Notes under the pieces: model-generated
What the model was told of the DNA's origin: nothing
Database searches by the model: none
The model's input: only the letters and a program-made list of their open reading frames with translations
Source of the DNA: Ewingella sp. CoE-038-23
GTDB lineage: Bacteria; Pseudomonadota; Gammaproteobacteria; Enterobacterales; Enterobacteriaceae
Direction: 5' to 3'
Assembly: GCF_040419245.1 (NCBI RefSeq)
Contig: NZ_JAZHOH010000001.1
Span: 1,612,001 to 1,676,000, forward strand
DNA length: 64,000 nucleotides
Part shown: piece after piece, positions 44,402 to 53,044 of the stretch
Position numbering within the stretch: the first letter of the stretch is position 1
Layout of the letters: each line of letters starts with the position of its first letter
Position numbers and translations under genes: made by a program

Positions 44402-45109
44402 TTAAAGATAGTTAACTACCAGAGAGATATTTCCATCAAGATTATTCACGCCTGCATAGGTTACAGGGCCAACAAGAGCAGCGTTAATCCTGAGTGGCAA
44501 TGTGAGATTTTTAAATGCCTTTGGAGTGATAGTTCCCGGCTCGGCAAGCGTAAATTCCCTGATGGACGCAGCAGTAATACCATTAGAATTTCTTTGCCAT
44601 GCCCCGCCGTTAGTTCGCGCAATGAAATCGGCGCTTTCGTCTGTAACCATATCAGGATATTCAATCGTTAGAACAATAGAACCCAACTGACGATTATATC
44701 CGCCTGGATATTGTGCAAAACCGAAACCATAGGCCTCTTCATAACCACGGTGATTTGTGACATCCTCATTAATACCTGTACCTTCCACAGTGAAATTCGT
44801 CGTTGTATTAATTTCAGTGCCAGGACGATTATCAATCGTAGACAGAGAAATTAATGTGTTAGCCGTACAATTAATTGATAGTTGGGTTCTTTTACTGGGT
44901 AATTGCATGACTCCCTGAGATAATAGCGTGGAAGATATATTCCCATAATCAATAACACTATTACTCAACGTAGGCGTACAGGCCCCCTGCGTCACGGTGC
45001 CTTTAACCTGCACATTAGCACTCGGCCCAGCTACCGCATTTGACGCCGCGGCCATCAGGCAGGCCAGCGCGGTGACTTTAAAGATATTTTTCATCATTTT
45101 GTTTTCCAT
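44402..45109 (-). CDS. DUF1120 exported protein, array member A2
   Basis: 235 residues from the ATG at 45109. Signal peptide cleaved after NAVA. The mature start GPSANVQVKGTVTQGACTPTLSN, the second Cys in INCTA, STIDNRPGT and the C-terminal NLDGNISLVVNYL fit DUF1120, a pilin-like secreted family with a probable disulfide. The first ~48 residues are nearly identical to member A1 (46157-46840); the remainder is divergent and AT-rich. It starts 72 bp after member B2, with the repeated junction sequence between. No chaperone or usher is adjacent, so the export or assembly route is unclear. Confidence 0.8.
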   Translation of the reverse strand: MENKMMKNIFKVTALACLMAAASNAVAGPSANVQVKGTVTQGACTPTLSNSVIDYGNISSTLLSQGVMQLPSKRTQLSINCTANTLISLSTIDNRPGTEINTTTNFTVEGTGINEDVTNHRGYEEAYGFGFAQYPGGYNRQLGSIVLTIEYPDMVTDESADFIARTNGGAWQRNSNGITAASIREFTLAEPGTITPKAFKNLTLPLRINAALVGPVTYAGVNNLDGNISLVVNYL

Positions 45110-45181
45110 TCAGTGATTTCCTTTTTTGTCGTTTCGCTTTGTCGCATATTCAGGGCGCCCGCTGGGACGCCCTCGTCCTGC

Positions 45182-45838
45182 TTACAGATATTCGAAGTTA
45201 ATGGTGGCGTTGCCGTCCAGGTTTGCCGTTTCCGTAATTCCGGTTAGCGCCGAGCTCAGCGCAGGCGTCGCTTTAAGGTCGAAAGTGAACACCGTCGCTT
45301 CTTTTGGCGTGGTGGTGCCGGTAGCCGCAAAGGTCAGGTACTGCTGCGCGGTATTGTTGTTAGCGAAGGTGTCCAGCGTCATTTTGCTCCACGCGGTTTT
45401 GTCGCTGCTCATCAACAGGTCACCGGCGGTGCCGTCGCCGTTGATGCTGACAATGCTCAGGCCGTAAGAACCAATTTTGATATCGCCTGACTTGCCCAGG
45501 CCAAATGCGCTGGAAGCAGTGGTGGCCTCATTGCTGTGCGCTGGCACGGAGTCTGCGCGGTTATCGACAAAGCTCATGGCCACCTTGGTCGCACCGGTAC
45601 AGGTCACGGTGGCGGTCACCGATTTGCCGGCCAGCGCCAGCGTGCCGGTTGACGGCAGTGAGTCGACTGACGTTGCGCCGAAGTCGATAATGCCGCCGTT
45701 GGCCAGCACCGGGGTACAGGCACCCGGGGTGATGGTGCCGGTGATGCGCAGGGTGGCGGTCGGGCCCGCAAAGGCGGAGGTCGCGGACGCCAGCAGGGCG
45801 GCGATAGCGGTGGCTTTAAACAGTGATTTCATTTCCAT
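45182..45838 (-). CDS. DUF1120 exported protein, array member B2
   Basis: 218 residues from the ATG at 45838 (GGAG 9 nt upstream). Signal peptide to AFA, mature start GPTATLRITGTITPGACTPVL, second Cys in VTCTGATKVAMSFVDNRADS, and C-terminus NLDGNATINFEYL. The protein is identical, residue for residue, to member B1 (46914-47570), and the DNA differs only at scattered positions. The gene is G+C-rich, unlike the A members. Such identity implies recent duplication or gene conversion. Probably a secreted or surface beta-structured subunit; role unknown. Confidence 0.82.
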   Translation of the reverse strand: MEMKSLFKATAIAALLASATSAFAGPTATLRITGTITPGACTPVLANGGIIDFGATSVDSLPSTGTLALAGKSVTATVTCTGATKVAMSFVDNRADSVPAHSNEATTASSAFGLGKSGDIKIGSYGLSIVSINGDGTAGDLLMSSDKTAWSKMTLDTFANNNTAQQYLTFAATGTTTPKEATVFTFDLKATPALSSALTGITETANLDGNATINFEYL

Positions 45839-46043
45839 TGTGTATTTCTCCATGTATTTCTTACATTATTGAGTTCATTAATCTTTATTGCTCCATGAAC
45901 CCACTTCAACTGCCGACTTAATAACTTCTGATGCTATTTAGAATATTTTATAGGCCCAAAAAAAGCCGCAATGCTATTTTATGAGCAGGCGTACAGGTGC
46001 ATAACCAAGCCTGTGCGTAATAGAAAATAAAAAACGTGAGTTT

Positions 46044-46136
46044 GTAGGGCAGGTGAACTCTTACCATCCGCCAAAACACAAATCATTGGAATCTCAAAAA
46101 GAATACGGCGGATGGCGCTGCGATTATCCGCCCTAC
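46044..46136. repeat. Dispersed palindromic repeat within the DUF1120 array
   Basis: GTAGGGC (46044-46050) and GCCCTAC (46130-46136) are inverted ends; inside, CCATCCGCC (46064-46072) mirrors GGCGGATGG (46107-46115). The 93-bp element looks like the extragenic palindromic repeats of enterobacteria. It fills the 318-bp gap between members A1 and B2, in which no gene is seen. Confidence 0.7.
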
Positions 46137-46156
46137 GCTTGCTTTCTTTTAAGGAA

Positions 46157-46840
46157 TTATAAATAATTAATATTAAAGGTTAAATTGCCATCGATATTCA
46201 GAGCTTCCACAACATTCTTTATTTCTGGAGATAAATAAGGTAATACACCAAATTTAAAAGTTGCATTCTGAATAGGTGTTGGTACCACACTACCGGATTC
46301 GGCTATAGAAAGAGTAAAACTGCTAGCCGCAAGAGTTGACCATCCACCAGCCGGTACATTAGACCAATTTGACGGCCCTCCTTGATTATAAATTAGTGGT
46401 TTATTTTCGCCGTCAGCAACAAGCGTGCCATCGGTTTTATAAAATGCAAGTGTATACGCTCCAATTTTCACACCATCAGCTGTTTTACCTAATCCATTAT
46501 TAACAGCCCCCCCTGCTATATTAGGATATGCTCGTCGATCAGCCGTATCCGCACGGTTATCTATGGTTGAAATTTGAACTTTAGTTGCAGAGCTGCAATT
46601 TATATTTAAATCGAAGCTCTGTCGTGAAAAACCAAAACCTGAGGAAGTTATCTGATTAACTCCAATTTCCCCTAAATCAATACTCCCACCATTACTTAAT
46701 GTTGGCGTACAGGCCCCCTGTGTCACCGTGCCTTTAACCTGCAGATTCGCACTCGGGCCAGCTACTGCATTTGACGCCGCCGCCATCAGGCAGGCCAGCG
46801 CGGTGACTTTAAAGATATTTTTCATCATTTTGTTTTCCAT
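46157..46840 (-). CDS. DUF1120 exported protein, array member A1
   Basis: 227 residues from the ATG at 46840, preceded by AAGGAAAT; an upstream frame (13 codons, MRQSE...) belongs to the junction repeat and is not needed. Signal peptide and mature start GPSANLQVKGTVTQGACTPTLSNGG are almost the same as in A2; the centre is unrelated in detail. The DNRADT motif after the second Cys and the end NIDGNLTFNINYL are conserved. It lies 73 bp downstream of member B1 and probably shares its transcript. Confidence 0.8.
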   Translation of the reverse strand: MENKMMKNIFKVTALACLMAAASNAVAGPSANLQVKGTVTQGACTPTLSNGGSIDLGEIGVNQITSSGFGFSRQSFDLNINCSSATKVQISTIDNRADTADRRAYPNIAGGAVNNGLGKTADGVKIGAYTLAFYKTDGTLVADGENKPLIYNQGGPSNWSNVPAGGWSTLAASSFTLSIAESGSVVPTPIQNATFKFGVLPYLSPEIKNVVEALNIDGNLTFNINYL

Positions 46841-46913
46841 TTCAGTGATTTCCTTTTTTGTCGTTTCGCTTTGTCGCATATTCAGGGCGCCCGCTGGGAC
46901 GCCCTCGTCCTGC

Positions 46914-47570
46914 TTACAGATATTCGAAGTTAATGGTGGCGTTGCCGTCCAGGTTTGCCGTTTCGGTAATTCCGGTTAGCGCCGAGCTCAGGGCAGGCGT
47001 CGCTTTCAGGTCGAAAGTGAACACCGTCGCTTCTTTTGGCGTGGTGGTGCCGGTAGCCGCAAAGGTCAGGTACTGCTGCGCGGTATTGTTGTTAGCGAAG
47101 GTGTCCAGCGTCATTTTGCTCCACGCGGTTTTATCGCTGCTCATCAACAGGTCACCGGCGGTGCCGTCGCCGTTGATGCTGACAATGCTCAGGCCGTACG
47201 AACCAATTTTGATATCGCCTGACTTGCCCAGACCAAATGCGCTGGAAGCGGTGGTGGCCTCATTGCTGTGCGCTGGCACGGAGTCTGCGCGGTTATCGAC
47301 AAAGCTCATGGCCACTTTGGTCGCACCGGTACAGGTCACGGTGGCGGTCACCGATTTGCCGGCCAGTGCCAGGGTGCCGGTAGAGGGCAGAGAGTCGACT
47401 GACGTTGCGCCGAAGTCGATAATGCCGCCGTTGGCCAGCACCGGGGTACAGGCACCCGGGGTGATGGTGCCGGTGATGCGCAGGGTGGCGGTCGGGCCCG
47501 CAAAGGCGGAGGTCGCGGACGCCAGCAGGGCGGCGATAGCGGTGGCTTTAAACAGTGATTTCATTTCCAT
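46914..47570 (-). CDS. DUF1120 exported protein, array member B1
   Basis: 218 residues from the ATG at 47570 (GGAG 9 nt upstream). Same mature protein as member B2, including signal peptide. Third-position differences between the two genes are few and scattered, for example in the ALAGKS and SSDKTAW codons. The flanks, including the 3' junction with the GGGCG...CGCCC hairpin, are also duplicated. The B-A unit (46157-47570) is therefore a tandem repeat of 44402-45838. Confidence 0.82.
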   Translation of the reverse strand: MEMKSLFKATAIAALLASATSAFAGPTATLRITGTITPGACTPVLANGGIIDFGATSVDSLPSTGTLALAGKSVTATVTCTGATKVAMSFVDNRADSVPAHSNEATTASSAFGLGKSGDIKIGSYGLSIVSINGDGTAGDLLMSSDKTAWSKMTLDTFANNNTAQQYLTFAATGTTTPKEATVFTFDLKATPALSSALTGITETANLDGNATINFEYL

Positions 47571-47733
47571 TGTGTGTTTCTCCATGTATTTCTTACATTA
47601 TTGAGTTCATTTTTTTTAATGACTCGTTCTTAATCACGATATTTATAATTTAAATATCATTTAAAAATTTTCAGCCAAAAACTCGTCGTAACACTACTTT
47701 ATAAGCAGACGTACAGGCCGATTGTCAGGCCCT

Positions 47734-48411
47734 TTATAAATAATCAATAGACAATGTTGCATTGCCGTCAATGTTTTCCACATCGTTAATGCTGGATACT
47801 GCAGATGATAGGCCCACCCGTGTATAGATATTCATAGATAAACTTGTGATAGCTTTTGGCGTTAAAGAGCCTACATCAGAAACCGTTAGATGATCAGGAC
47901 TCCCCTCCGTGACAGTCATTATAGCGTAGTCGTAATCAAATTTTTCCCAGTTTGATTTATCTTCGCTTTCAAGGACATCATAGGGGCCGCTGGCTCTTAA
48001 ACTGTTCAAATCCCATTTTGGGTACCACTTACCAATATTTTTGCCCGATGAGGTTTTTCCTAACCCCAACATCATCCCTGGATAATTTTCTGAATCAAAT
48101 AATTCATTCGATACGGAATCAGAACGGTTATCTGATAAACTCATGGCGACCTTTGTTGGGCTAGAACATACAATTCGGAATACGTTTGTTTTTACCGGGG
48201 CTTCAAACATATTTTGTCCAGCGGGCTTTAATTGATCAACGCTGATATTTCCCACGTCGTAAACACCGTTATTAGTTAATGTTGGCGTACAGGCCCCCTG
48301 TGTCACCGTGCCTTTAACCTGCACATTGGCACTCGGCCCAGCTACCGCATTTGCAGCCGCCGCCATCAGGCAGGCCAGCGCGGTGACTTTAAGCAGTGAT
48401 TTCATTTCCAT
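47734..48411 (-). CDS. DUF1120 exported protein, array member C (first gene)
   Basis: 225 residues; GGGAG lies 8 nt before the ATG. Signal peptide MEMKSLLKVTALACLMAAA...NAVA; mature start GPSANVQVKGTVTQGACTPTLTN; second Cys in RIVCSSPTKVAMSLSDNRSDS; end NIDGNATLSIDYL. Its N-terminus is a hybrid: the first codons resemble the B type (MEMKSL) and the following ones the A type (LKVTALACLMAA). It is the promoter-proximal gene; the region 48412-48700 upstream should hold the promoter of the array. Its C-terminal third survives a second time as the remnant at 43942. Confidence 0.8.
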   Translation of the reverse strand: MEMKSLLKVTALACLMAAAANAVAGPSANVQVKGTVTQGACTPTLTNNGVYDVGNISVDQLKPAGQNMFEAPVKTNVFRIVCSSPTKVAMSLSDNRSDSVSNELFDSENYPGMMLGLGKTSSGKNIGKWYPKWDLNSLRASGPYDVLESEDKSNWEKFDYDYAIMTVTEGSPDHLTVSDVGSLTPKAITSLSMNIYTRVGLSSAVSSINDVENIDGNATLSIDYL

Positions 48412-49120
48412 ATTGCAAAACTCCCTTTGTTAAACGTCTAAAAATCAGATTATAAGGACGTAATAGACTATGAGGCGCTGTCCTGCTTCCGTGCAATTAA
48501 TGAAAGCATGTTCGATGTAGATAATATTTTTATTATTTCAGGTTCCTTTTGTTCTAATAATTATCTTATAAGTCGAGAGGGAAGTGAAGACGGGTTTTAC
48601 TATAAAACTTATTAGGTAAATTGTAATAAGTTGGGGTTTTATATGGGAATTATAATTTTAAGGGTATTTAATCATTTAAAAACATAAGGTTAAAAATGTT
48701 ATCTCATTAACATAAGCATAACAAACCAAGGGGAGAGAAAGATCTGAAGGCTATAGTAACATAATGTGTGTGGCATTTATGTTCATATTATCGGTATTAT
48801 TTGTAGAGCTAAGATGAATCCTGCATTAGTATCATCCTTTGAATTATTGAAGATCGTATTTTTTATATCTAATGATTTCATAATCTCCTACCCGCTGTTT
48901 GTCTGCAACGGTATGATATTGATGGCGTCAACCAGGGCGGATGCCATCCCCATCCCCATCCCCAACATTAACGGTTATGGTTCTTGGCATCAGACCCCCT
49001 GTAAGATTATGTCTTACATAAGTCTAGGTCTTTTTAAAGCCTGTCGCTAGTGGATATTCAGGTCCTTGTTGGGGTTAGGATTTTTAGTATGTTTAAATGA
49101 TTTACTGATCAAAACGCAAT
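48412..49120. other. AT-rich spacer between the DUF1120 array and fhuE
   Basis: About 700 bp without a convincing gene. The left part should contain the promoter of the array, the right part that of fhuE. A small tandem repeat CATCCC x3 occurs at 48945-48962. A 94-codon frame (48766-49050) runs through here but has no ribosome site and no recognisable domain. Confidence 0.5.
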
Positions 49121-49139
49121 GCGTATGATTCTCATTCTT
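49121..49139 (+). promoter_or_regulatory. Fur box upstream of fhuE
   Basis: GCGTATGATTCTCATTCTT; its reverse complement AAGAATGAGAATCATACGC matches the Fur core ATGATAATCAT in 10 of 11 positions. It lies 23 bp before the chosen fhuE start, so Fe-Fur would block transcription or initiation there. Confidence 0.75.
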
Positions 49140-49161
49140 TTTATTGTTTGGGGTTTGCGCA

Positions 49162-51327
49162 GTGAATATAAAAAATACAAAGGTAGGAATAAAGACCTCT
49201 GGCGGACGCTTTTCTCTCTCCGTGATGGCGGTTTTTGTGGCTTCATCATACCAAGGGGTGATGGCAGAACAGGTAGCGCCGACGAAGGCGGCGGATGACA
49301 CTGTGGTGGTTAGCGCCACCGCCCCCGCGCAGGGTGAGGCGGGCATGCAGGATTACAGCGTGCCGGTGACTACCGCAGGCACCAAGATGCTACTGGTGCC
49401 GCGCGATATTCCTCAGTCGGTGAGCATTATCAGCAAGCAGCGCATGGCGGATCAGAACCTGCAAACCGTGGGTGACGTGCTCAACAACACCGTCGGCATT
49501 ACCGCCAGCAACATCGACTCAGACCGTTCGACCTACTACTCTCGCGGCTTCTTCATTAATAACTTCCTGTTTGACGATATCCCAACCACCCTCAGCCCGG
49601 TGTGGAACTTCGGTGACGGCGGCTCAGATACGGCAATCTATGACCGAATCGAAGTGGTGCGCGGCGCGACTGGCCTGCTGACCGGCGCGGGCAATCCGTC
49701 GGCGGCGGTGAACATGGTGCGTAGGCATGCTGACAGTAAGGAGTTTCAAGGCTCAGTGACCGGCAGCTACGGCAGCTGGGACAAGCAGCGCATCGTTGGC
49801 GATTTCTCCGCGCCACTGACTGAATCGGGCAGGGTTCGCGGCCGCGTCATTGCCGGTTATCAGGATAATGACACCTGGCTGGACCGATATCACTACCGGA
49901 AAAAATTCCTCTACGCCGTGGTGGATGCCGACCTGACGGACTCCACCCAGCTCTCTCTCGGCTACGACTACCAGCAAAACGACACCACCAACCCAACTTG
50001 GGGCGGTATTCCAACCTGGTATAGCGACGGCAGCCGCACCCATTTTGACCGCAGCTTTAACGCCGCGCCGGACTGGGCTTATTCCGATATCGAGTCAAAA
50101 AAGGTCTTCGCCAACCTGACGCAAAAGTTTGATAACGGCTGGCAGGCGCGCCTTAATGGCACTCATGCTGAAACCGATTTCGATACCAAAATGATGTACG
50201 GCTCAGGCTACCCAGATAAGCAGACGGGCGCGGGCGTGATGGGCTACGGTGGCTGGAACATCGGTACCCGTAAAGTGGATTCGGTGGATGCCTTCGCCAA
50301 CGGGCCGTTCGAGCTTCTGGGGCGTGAGCACCAGCTGATGGTCGGCACCAGTTACAGCCGCCAGCGCAATCAGTATCGCAATACTCAGGCGACGCTGAGT
50401 GAAGCAGATATTGGCAATTACAACAACTGGAATGGTCACACCGCCGATCCGCAGTGGAGTGACTGGGCCGATCTTTCCAATGATACTATTCGCCAGAAGT
50501 CGGCCTATACCGCCGCGCGCTTCTCGCTGGCTGACCCGCTGTCGCTAATTGTTGGCGCACGTTACACCGACTGGCGCGCCGACGGCACCACGGCCACCAG
50601 CTATAAAACCGACGTCACTCCATACGCGGGCGTGGTGTATGACATTGACGATACTTGGTCGGCCTACGCCAGCTACACCTCGATTTTCCAGCCGCAGACC
50701 CAGCGTGACAGCAATAAAAACTACCTCGATCCGATTCAAGGCAAAAACTACGAAGCAGGCGTGAAAGGTGACTGGAACAACAGCCGCCTGACGGCGTCCA
50801 TCGCGGTGTTCCGCATCGAGCAGGATAATCTGGCGCAGGAAGACGGCACTTATATTCCGGGCACCACCGAATCGGCTTATCACGCGGTTAACGGCACGGT
50901 GAGTAAAGGCGTGGAGTTTGAGGTCAACGGCGCAATGACTGACAACCTGCAAATGACCTTCGGCGGCTCGCGCTTTGTTGCCAGCGATAGCAATGGTAAT
51001 GCGATTAACTCAGACTTGCCGCGCACCACCCTTAAGCTATTTACCCGCTATCAACTGCCGATGCTGCCGGACCTGAGCGTCGGCGGTGGCGTGAACTGGC
51101 AAAACACCACCTTCCAGTATGCTGATGGCCCGCAGGGCAATATGCGCGCCGAGCAGGGGAGTTATGCGCTGGTCAACCTGTTTAGCCGTTATCAGGTAAC
51201 GCGCCAGCTCTCCGTGCAGGCCAACGTCAATAACCTGTTCGACAAAGAGTATTACGACTACCTCTCGTCTTACGCGGTTTACGGCGCGCCGCGCAGTGTC
51301 TCCGTTACGCTCGGATATACTTTCTAA
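49162..51327 (+). CDS. fhuE: TonB-dependent receptor FhuE (coprogen / rhodotorulic acid)
   Basis: 721 residues from the GTG at 49162 (GGGG 9 nt upstream); a TTG six codons earlier is possible. Signal peptide up to QGVMA, TonB box DTVVVSA, plug with RDIPQSVSIISKQRM and GATGLLTGAGNPSAAVNMVRR, then a beta-barrel ending VTLGYTF. Long stretches equal E. coli FhuE in order and wording (YTSIFQPQ, GTVSKGVEFE, GGGVNWQN, EQGSYALV). It imports ferric coprogen, ferrioxamine or rhodotorulate, energised by TonB. Single-gene unit with a Fur box before and terminators after. Confidence 0.94.
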   Translation: MNIKNTKVGIKTSGGRFSLSVMAVFVASSYQGVMAEQVAPTKAADDTVVVSATAPAQGEAGMQDYSVPVTTAGTKMLLVPRDIPQSVSIISKQRMADQNLQTVGDVLNNTVGITASNIDSDRSTYYSRGFFINNFLFDDIPTTLSPVWNFGDGGSDTAIYDRIEVVRGATGLLTGAGNPSAAVNMVRRHADSKEFQGSVTGSYGSWDKQRIVGDFSAPLTESGRVRGRVIAGYQDNDTWLDRYHYRKKFLYAVVDADLTDSTQLSLGYDYQQNDTTNPTWGGIPTWYSDGSRTHFDRSFNAAPDWAYSDIESKKVFANLTQKFDNGWQARLNGTHAETDFDTKMMYGSGYPDKQTGAGVMGYGGWNIGTRKVDSVDAFANGPFELLGREHQLMVGTSYSRQRNQYRNTQATLSEADIGNYNNWNGHTADPQWSDWADLSNDTIRQKSAYTAARFSLADPLSLIVGARYTDWRADGTTATSYKTDVTPYAGVVYDIDDTWSAYASYTSIFQPQTQRDSNKNYLDPIQGKNYEAGVKGDWNNSRLTASIAVFRIEQDNLAQEDGTYIPGTTESAYHAVNGTVSKGVEFEVNGAMTDNLQMTFGGSRFVASDSNGNAINSDLPRTTLKLFTRYQLPMLPDLSVGGGVNWQNTTFQYADGPQGNMRAEQGSYALVNLFSRYQVTRQLSVQANVNNLFDKEYYDYLSSYAVYGAPRSVSVTLGYTF

Positions 51328-51362
51328 CCTATTAATATTGAGAATTAATCTCAGTGAGTAAA

Positions 51363-51399
51363 CTAGCGATATATAATTTAATATATATCGCTAGGTTTT
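51363..51399 (+). terminator. First hairpin after fhuE
   Basis: CTAGCGATATATA (51363-51375) and TATATATCGCTAG (51382-51394) form a perfect 13-bp stem followed by GTTTTA. A Fur-like sequence (reverse strand GAGAATGAGAAT) overlaps the next bases, 51402-51414. Confidence 0.6.
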
Positions 51400-51433
51400 A
51401 ATTCTCATTCTCATGTTTAGTCTGGTAAATATG

Positions 51434-51466
51434 AAGGCGGGCTTAGGTGATTGCCTGCTTTTTTAA
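51434..51466 (+). terminator. Second terminator after fhuE
   Basis: GCGGGC pairs with GCCTGC (one G-U) and is followed by TTTTTT. Together with the first hairpin it isolates fhuE from the oxalate decarboxylase gene. The rest of the 317-bp gap to 51644 is AT-rich and should hold that gene's promoter. Confidence 0.65.
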
Positions 51467-51982
51467 TGTGATATAAATCCAAAAAAATAGTTGCCACCCG
51501 AAACTGATAGTTATTATTTGATCGCTATTTATCAACGGTTTATCGTTGTAACTTTTTAGTCATAAAACAACAAAATGTAATAAACAAAATACCAATAAAT
51601 AATTAAATTCTGTTTATGCTTTGTATTCTTTAAGGAGAATATAAATGCTTACACGTCGTGATATGTTGAAAATGTCTGCCGCGGGTGCAGCGACAGTCAG
51701 CCTAGCCAGTGCCATGATTAACACGGCCTCTGCCGATGAAAACCGTAATATAGTCCCGCCAACCTCCTTTGTGCCGAAAAAAGATGCCAAAGGGTTATAT
51801 AAATATAAATTTTCCGACAGTGAAAAACGCTCTCTGCCCGGTGGCTGGGCGCGGGAAGCGACAGTCAAACAATTCCCTATTTCCGAAGGTATTGCCGGGG
51901 TTGATATGACCCTCGAAGCGGGCGCGGTGCGTGAATTGCACTGGCACGCCATTGCCGCTGAATGGGCTTATATGATCTCCGG

Positions 51983-53044
51983 GGCTTTGTTGAATAAATC
52001 AGATTTCGGGTAAGTCTCCCCCGTAGCGGGTTGTGTTTTCAGGCAATACGCACGCTTTCAGGCATACCTGCTTTCGTCATTTTGTTCAGCGCTCGTACCA
52101 GGGCCATAGCCTCCGCAACCTGACCATCGTAGTCACGCAGCGTCAGTGAACCCCCGAACAGCTGTTTTACCCGGTACATCGCCGTTTCCGCTATCGAGCG
52201 ACGATTGTAATCTGTTGTCCATTTCCACCGCGCATTACTCCCGGTCATTCGCTGATTAGCCACTGCACGGTTACGGTCTGCATATTCACCGGGCCAGTAA
52301 CCCGCACCTTTTCGGGGAGGGATAAGCGCGCTGATTTTCTTACGCCGCAGTTCATCGTGACATAGCCGGGTATCGTAAGCGCCATCGGCGGCGGCTGACC
52401 TGATTTTCCGGTGGGTTTGCCGGATTAACCCGGGGAAGGCCTCTGAGTCCGTAACGTTGTTCAGCGACAGGTCAGCGCAGATGATTTCATGTGTTTTACT
52501 GTCAACGGCGAGATGCAGCTTACGCCAGATACGGCGGCGTTCCTGGCCATGCTTTTTGACTTTCCACTCGCCTTCACCGAAGACCTTCAGCCCGGTGGAA
52601 TCAATTACCAGGTGTGCGATTTCACCCCGGGTGGGCGTTTTGAAACTGACATTAACCGACTTTGCCCGCCTGCTGACACAGCTGTAATCCGGGCAGCGTA
52701 GCGGAACGTTCATCAGAGAAAAAATGGAATCAATAAAGCCCTGCGCAGCGCGCAGGGTCAGCCTGAATACGCGTTTAATGACCAGCACAGTCGTGATGGC
52801 AAGGTCAGAATAGCGCTGAGGTCTGCCTCGTGAAGAAGGTGTTGCTGACTCATACCAGGCCTGAATAGCTTCATCATCCAGCCAGAAAGTTATGGAGCCA
52901 CGGTTGATGAGGGCTTTATTGTAGGTGGGCCAGTTGGTGATTTTGAACTTTTGCTTTGCCACGGAACGGAACGGTCTGCGTTGTCGGGAAGATGCGTGAT
53001 CTGATCCTTCAACTCAGCAAAAGTTCGATTTATTCAACAAAGCC
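51983..53044 (-). mobile_element. IS903-type insertion sequence (IS5 family)
   Basis: 1062 bp with perfect 18-bp inverted ends: GGCTTTGTTGAATAAATC (51983-52000) and its reverse complement (53027-53044). It is flanked by a perfect 9-bp direct repeat GATCTCCGG (51974-51982 and 53045-53053). Ends, size and target duplication length are those of the IS903 group. The intact ends and transposase suggest a recent and possibly active copy. Confidence 0.97.
52039..52962 (-). CDS. IS903-group transposase
   Basis: 307 residues, the standard length of IS903/IS102 transposase. DDE residues can be placed at HLVIDSTGLKVFGEGEW (first Asp), AAADGAYDT (second Asp) and RRSIAETAMYRVKQLFG (the Y-R-K/E region with Glu). 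The protein cuts and joins the 18-bp ends of its own element. The frame is uninterrupted. Transcribed opposite to the oxalate decarboxylase gene it disrupts. Confidence 0.96.
   Translation of the reverse strand: MAKQKFKITNWPTYNKALINRGSITFWLDDEAIQAWYESATPSSRGRPQRYSDLAITTVLVIKRVFRLTLRAAQGFIDSIFSLMNVPLRCPDYSCVSRRAKSVNVSFKTPTRGEIAHLVIDSTGLKVFGEGEWKVKKHGQERRRIWRKLHLAVDSKTHEIICADLSLNNVTDSEAFPGLIRQTHRKIRSAAADGAYDTRLCHDELRRKKISALIPPRKGAGYWPGEYADRNRAVANQRMTGSNARWKWTTDYNRRSIAETAMYRVKQLFGGSLTLRDYDGQVAEAMALVRALNKMTKAGMPESVRIA

Noticed and set aside
46858..47604. 248-codon plus-strand frame opposite DUF1120 member B1 (also at 45126-45872)
   Set aside because: Antisense of a duplicated gene; it is kept open only because the sense gene is duplicated.
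48766..49050. 94-codon frame upstream of fhuE
   Set aside because: No ribosome site, includes a simple CATCCC repeat, and no recognisable domain.
52457..52701. Plus-strand frames inside the insertion sequence
   Set aside because: Shadows of the IS903 transposase gene on the other strand.
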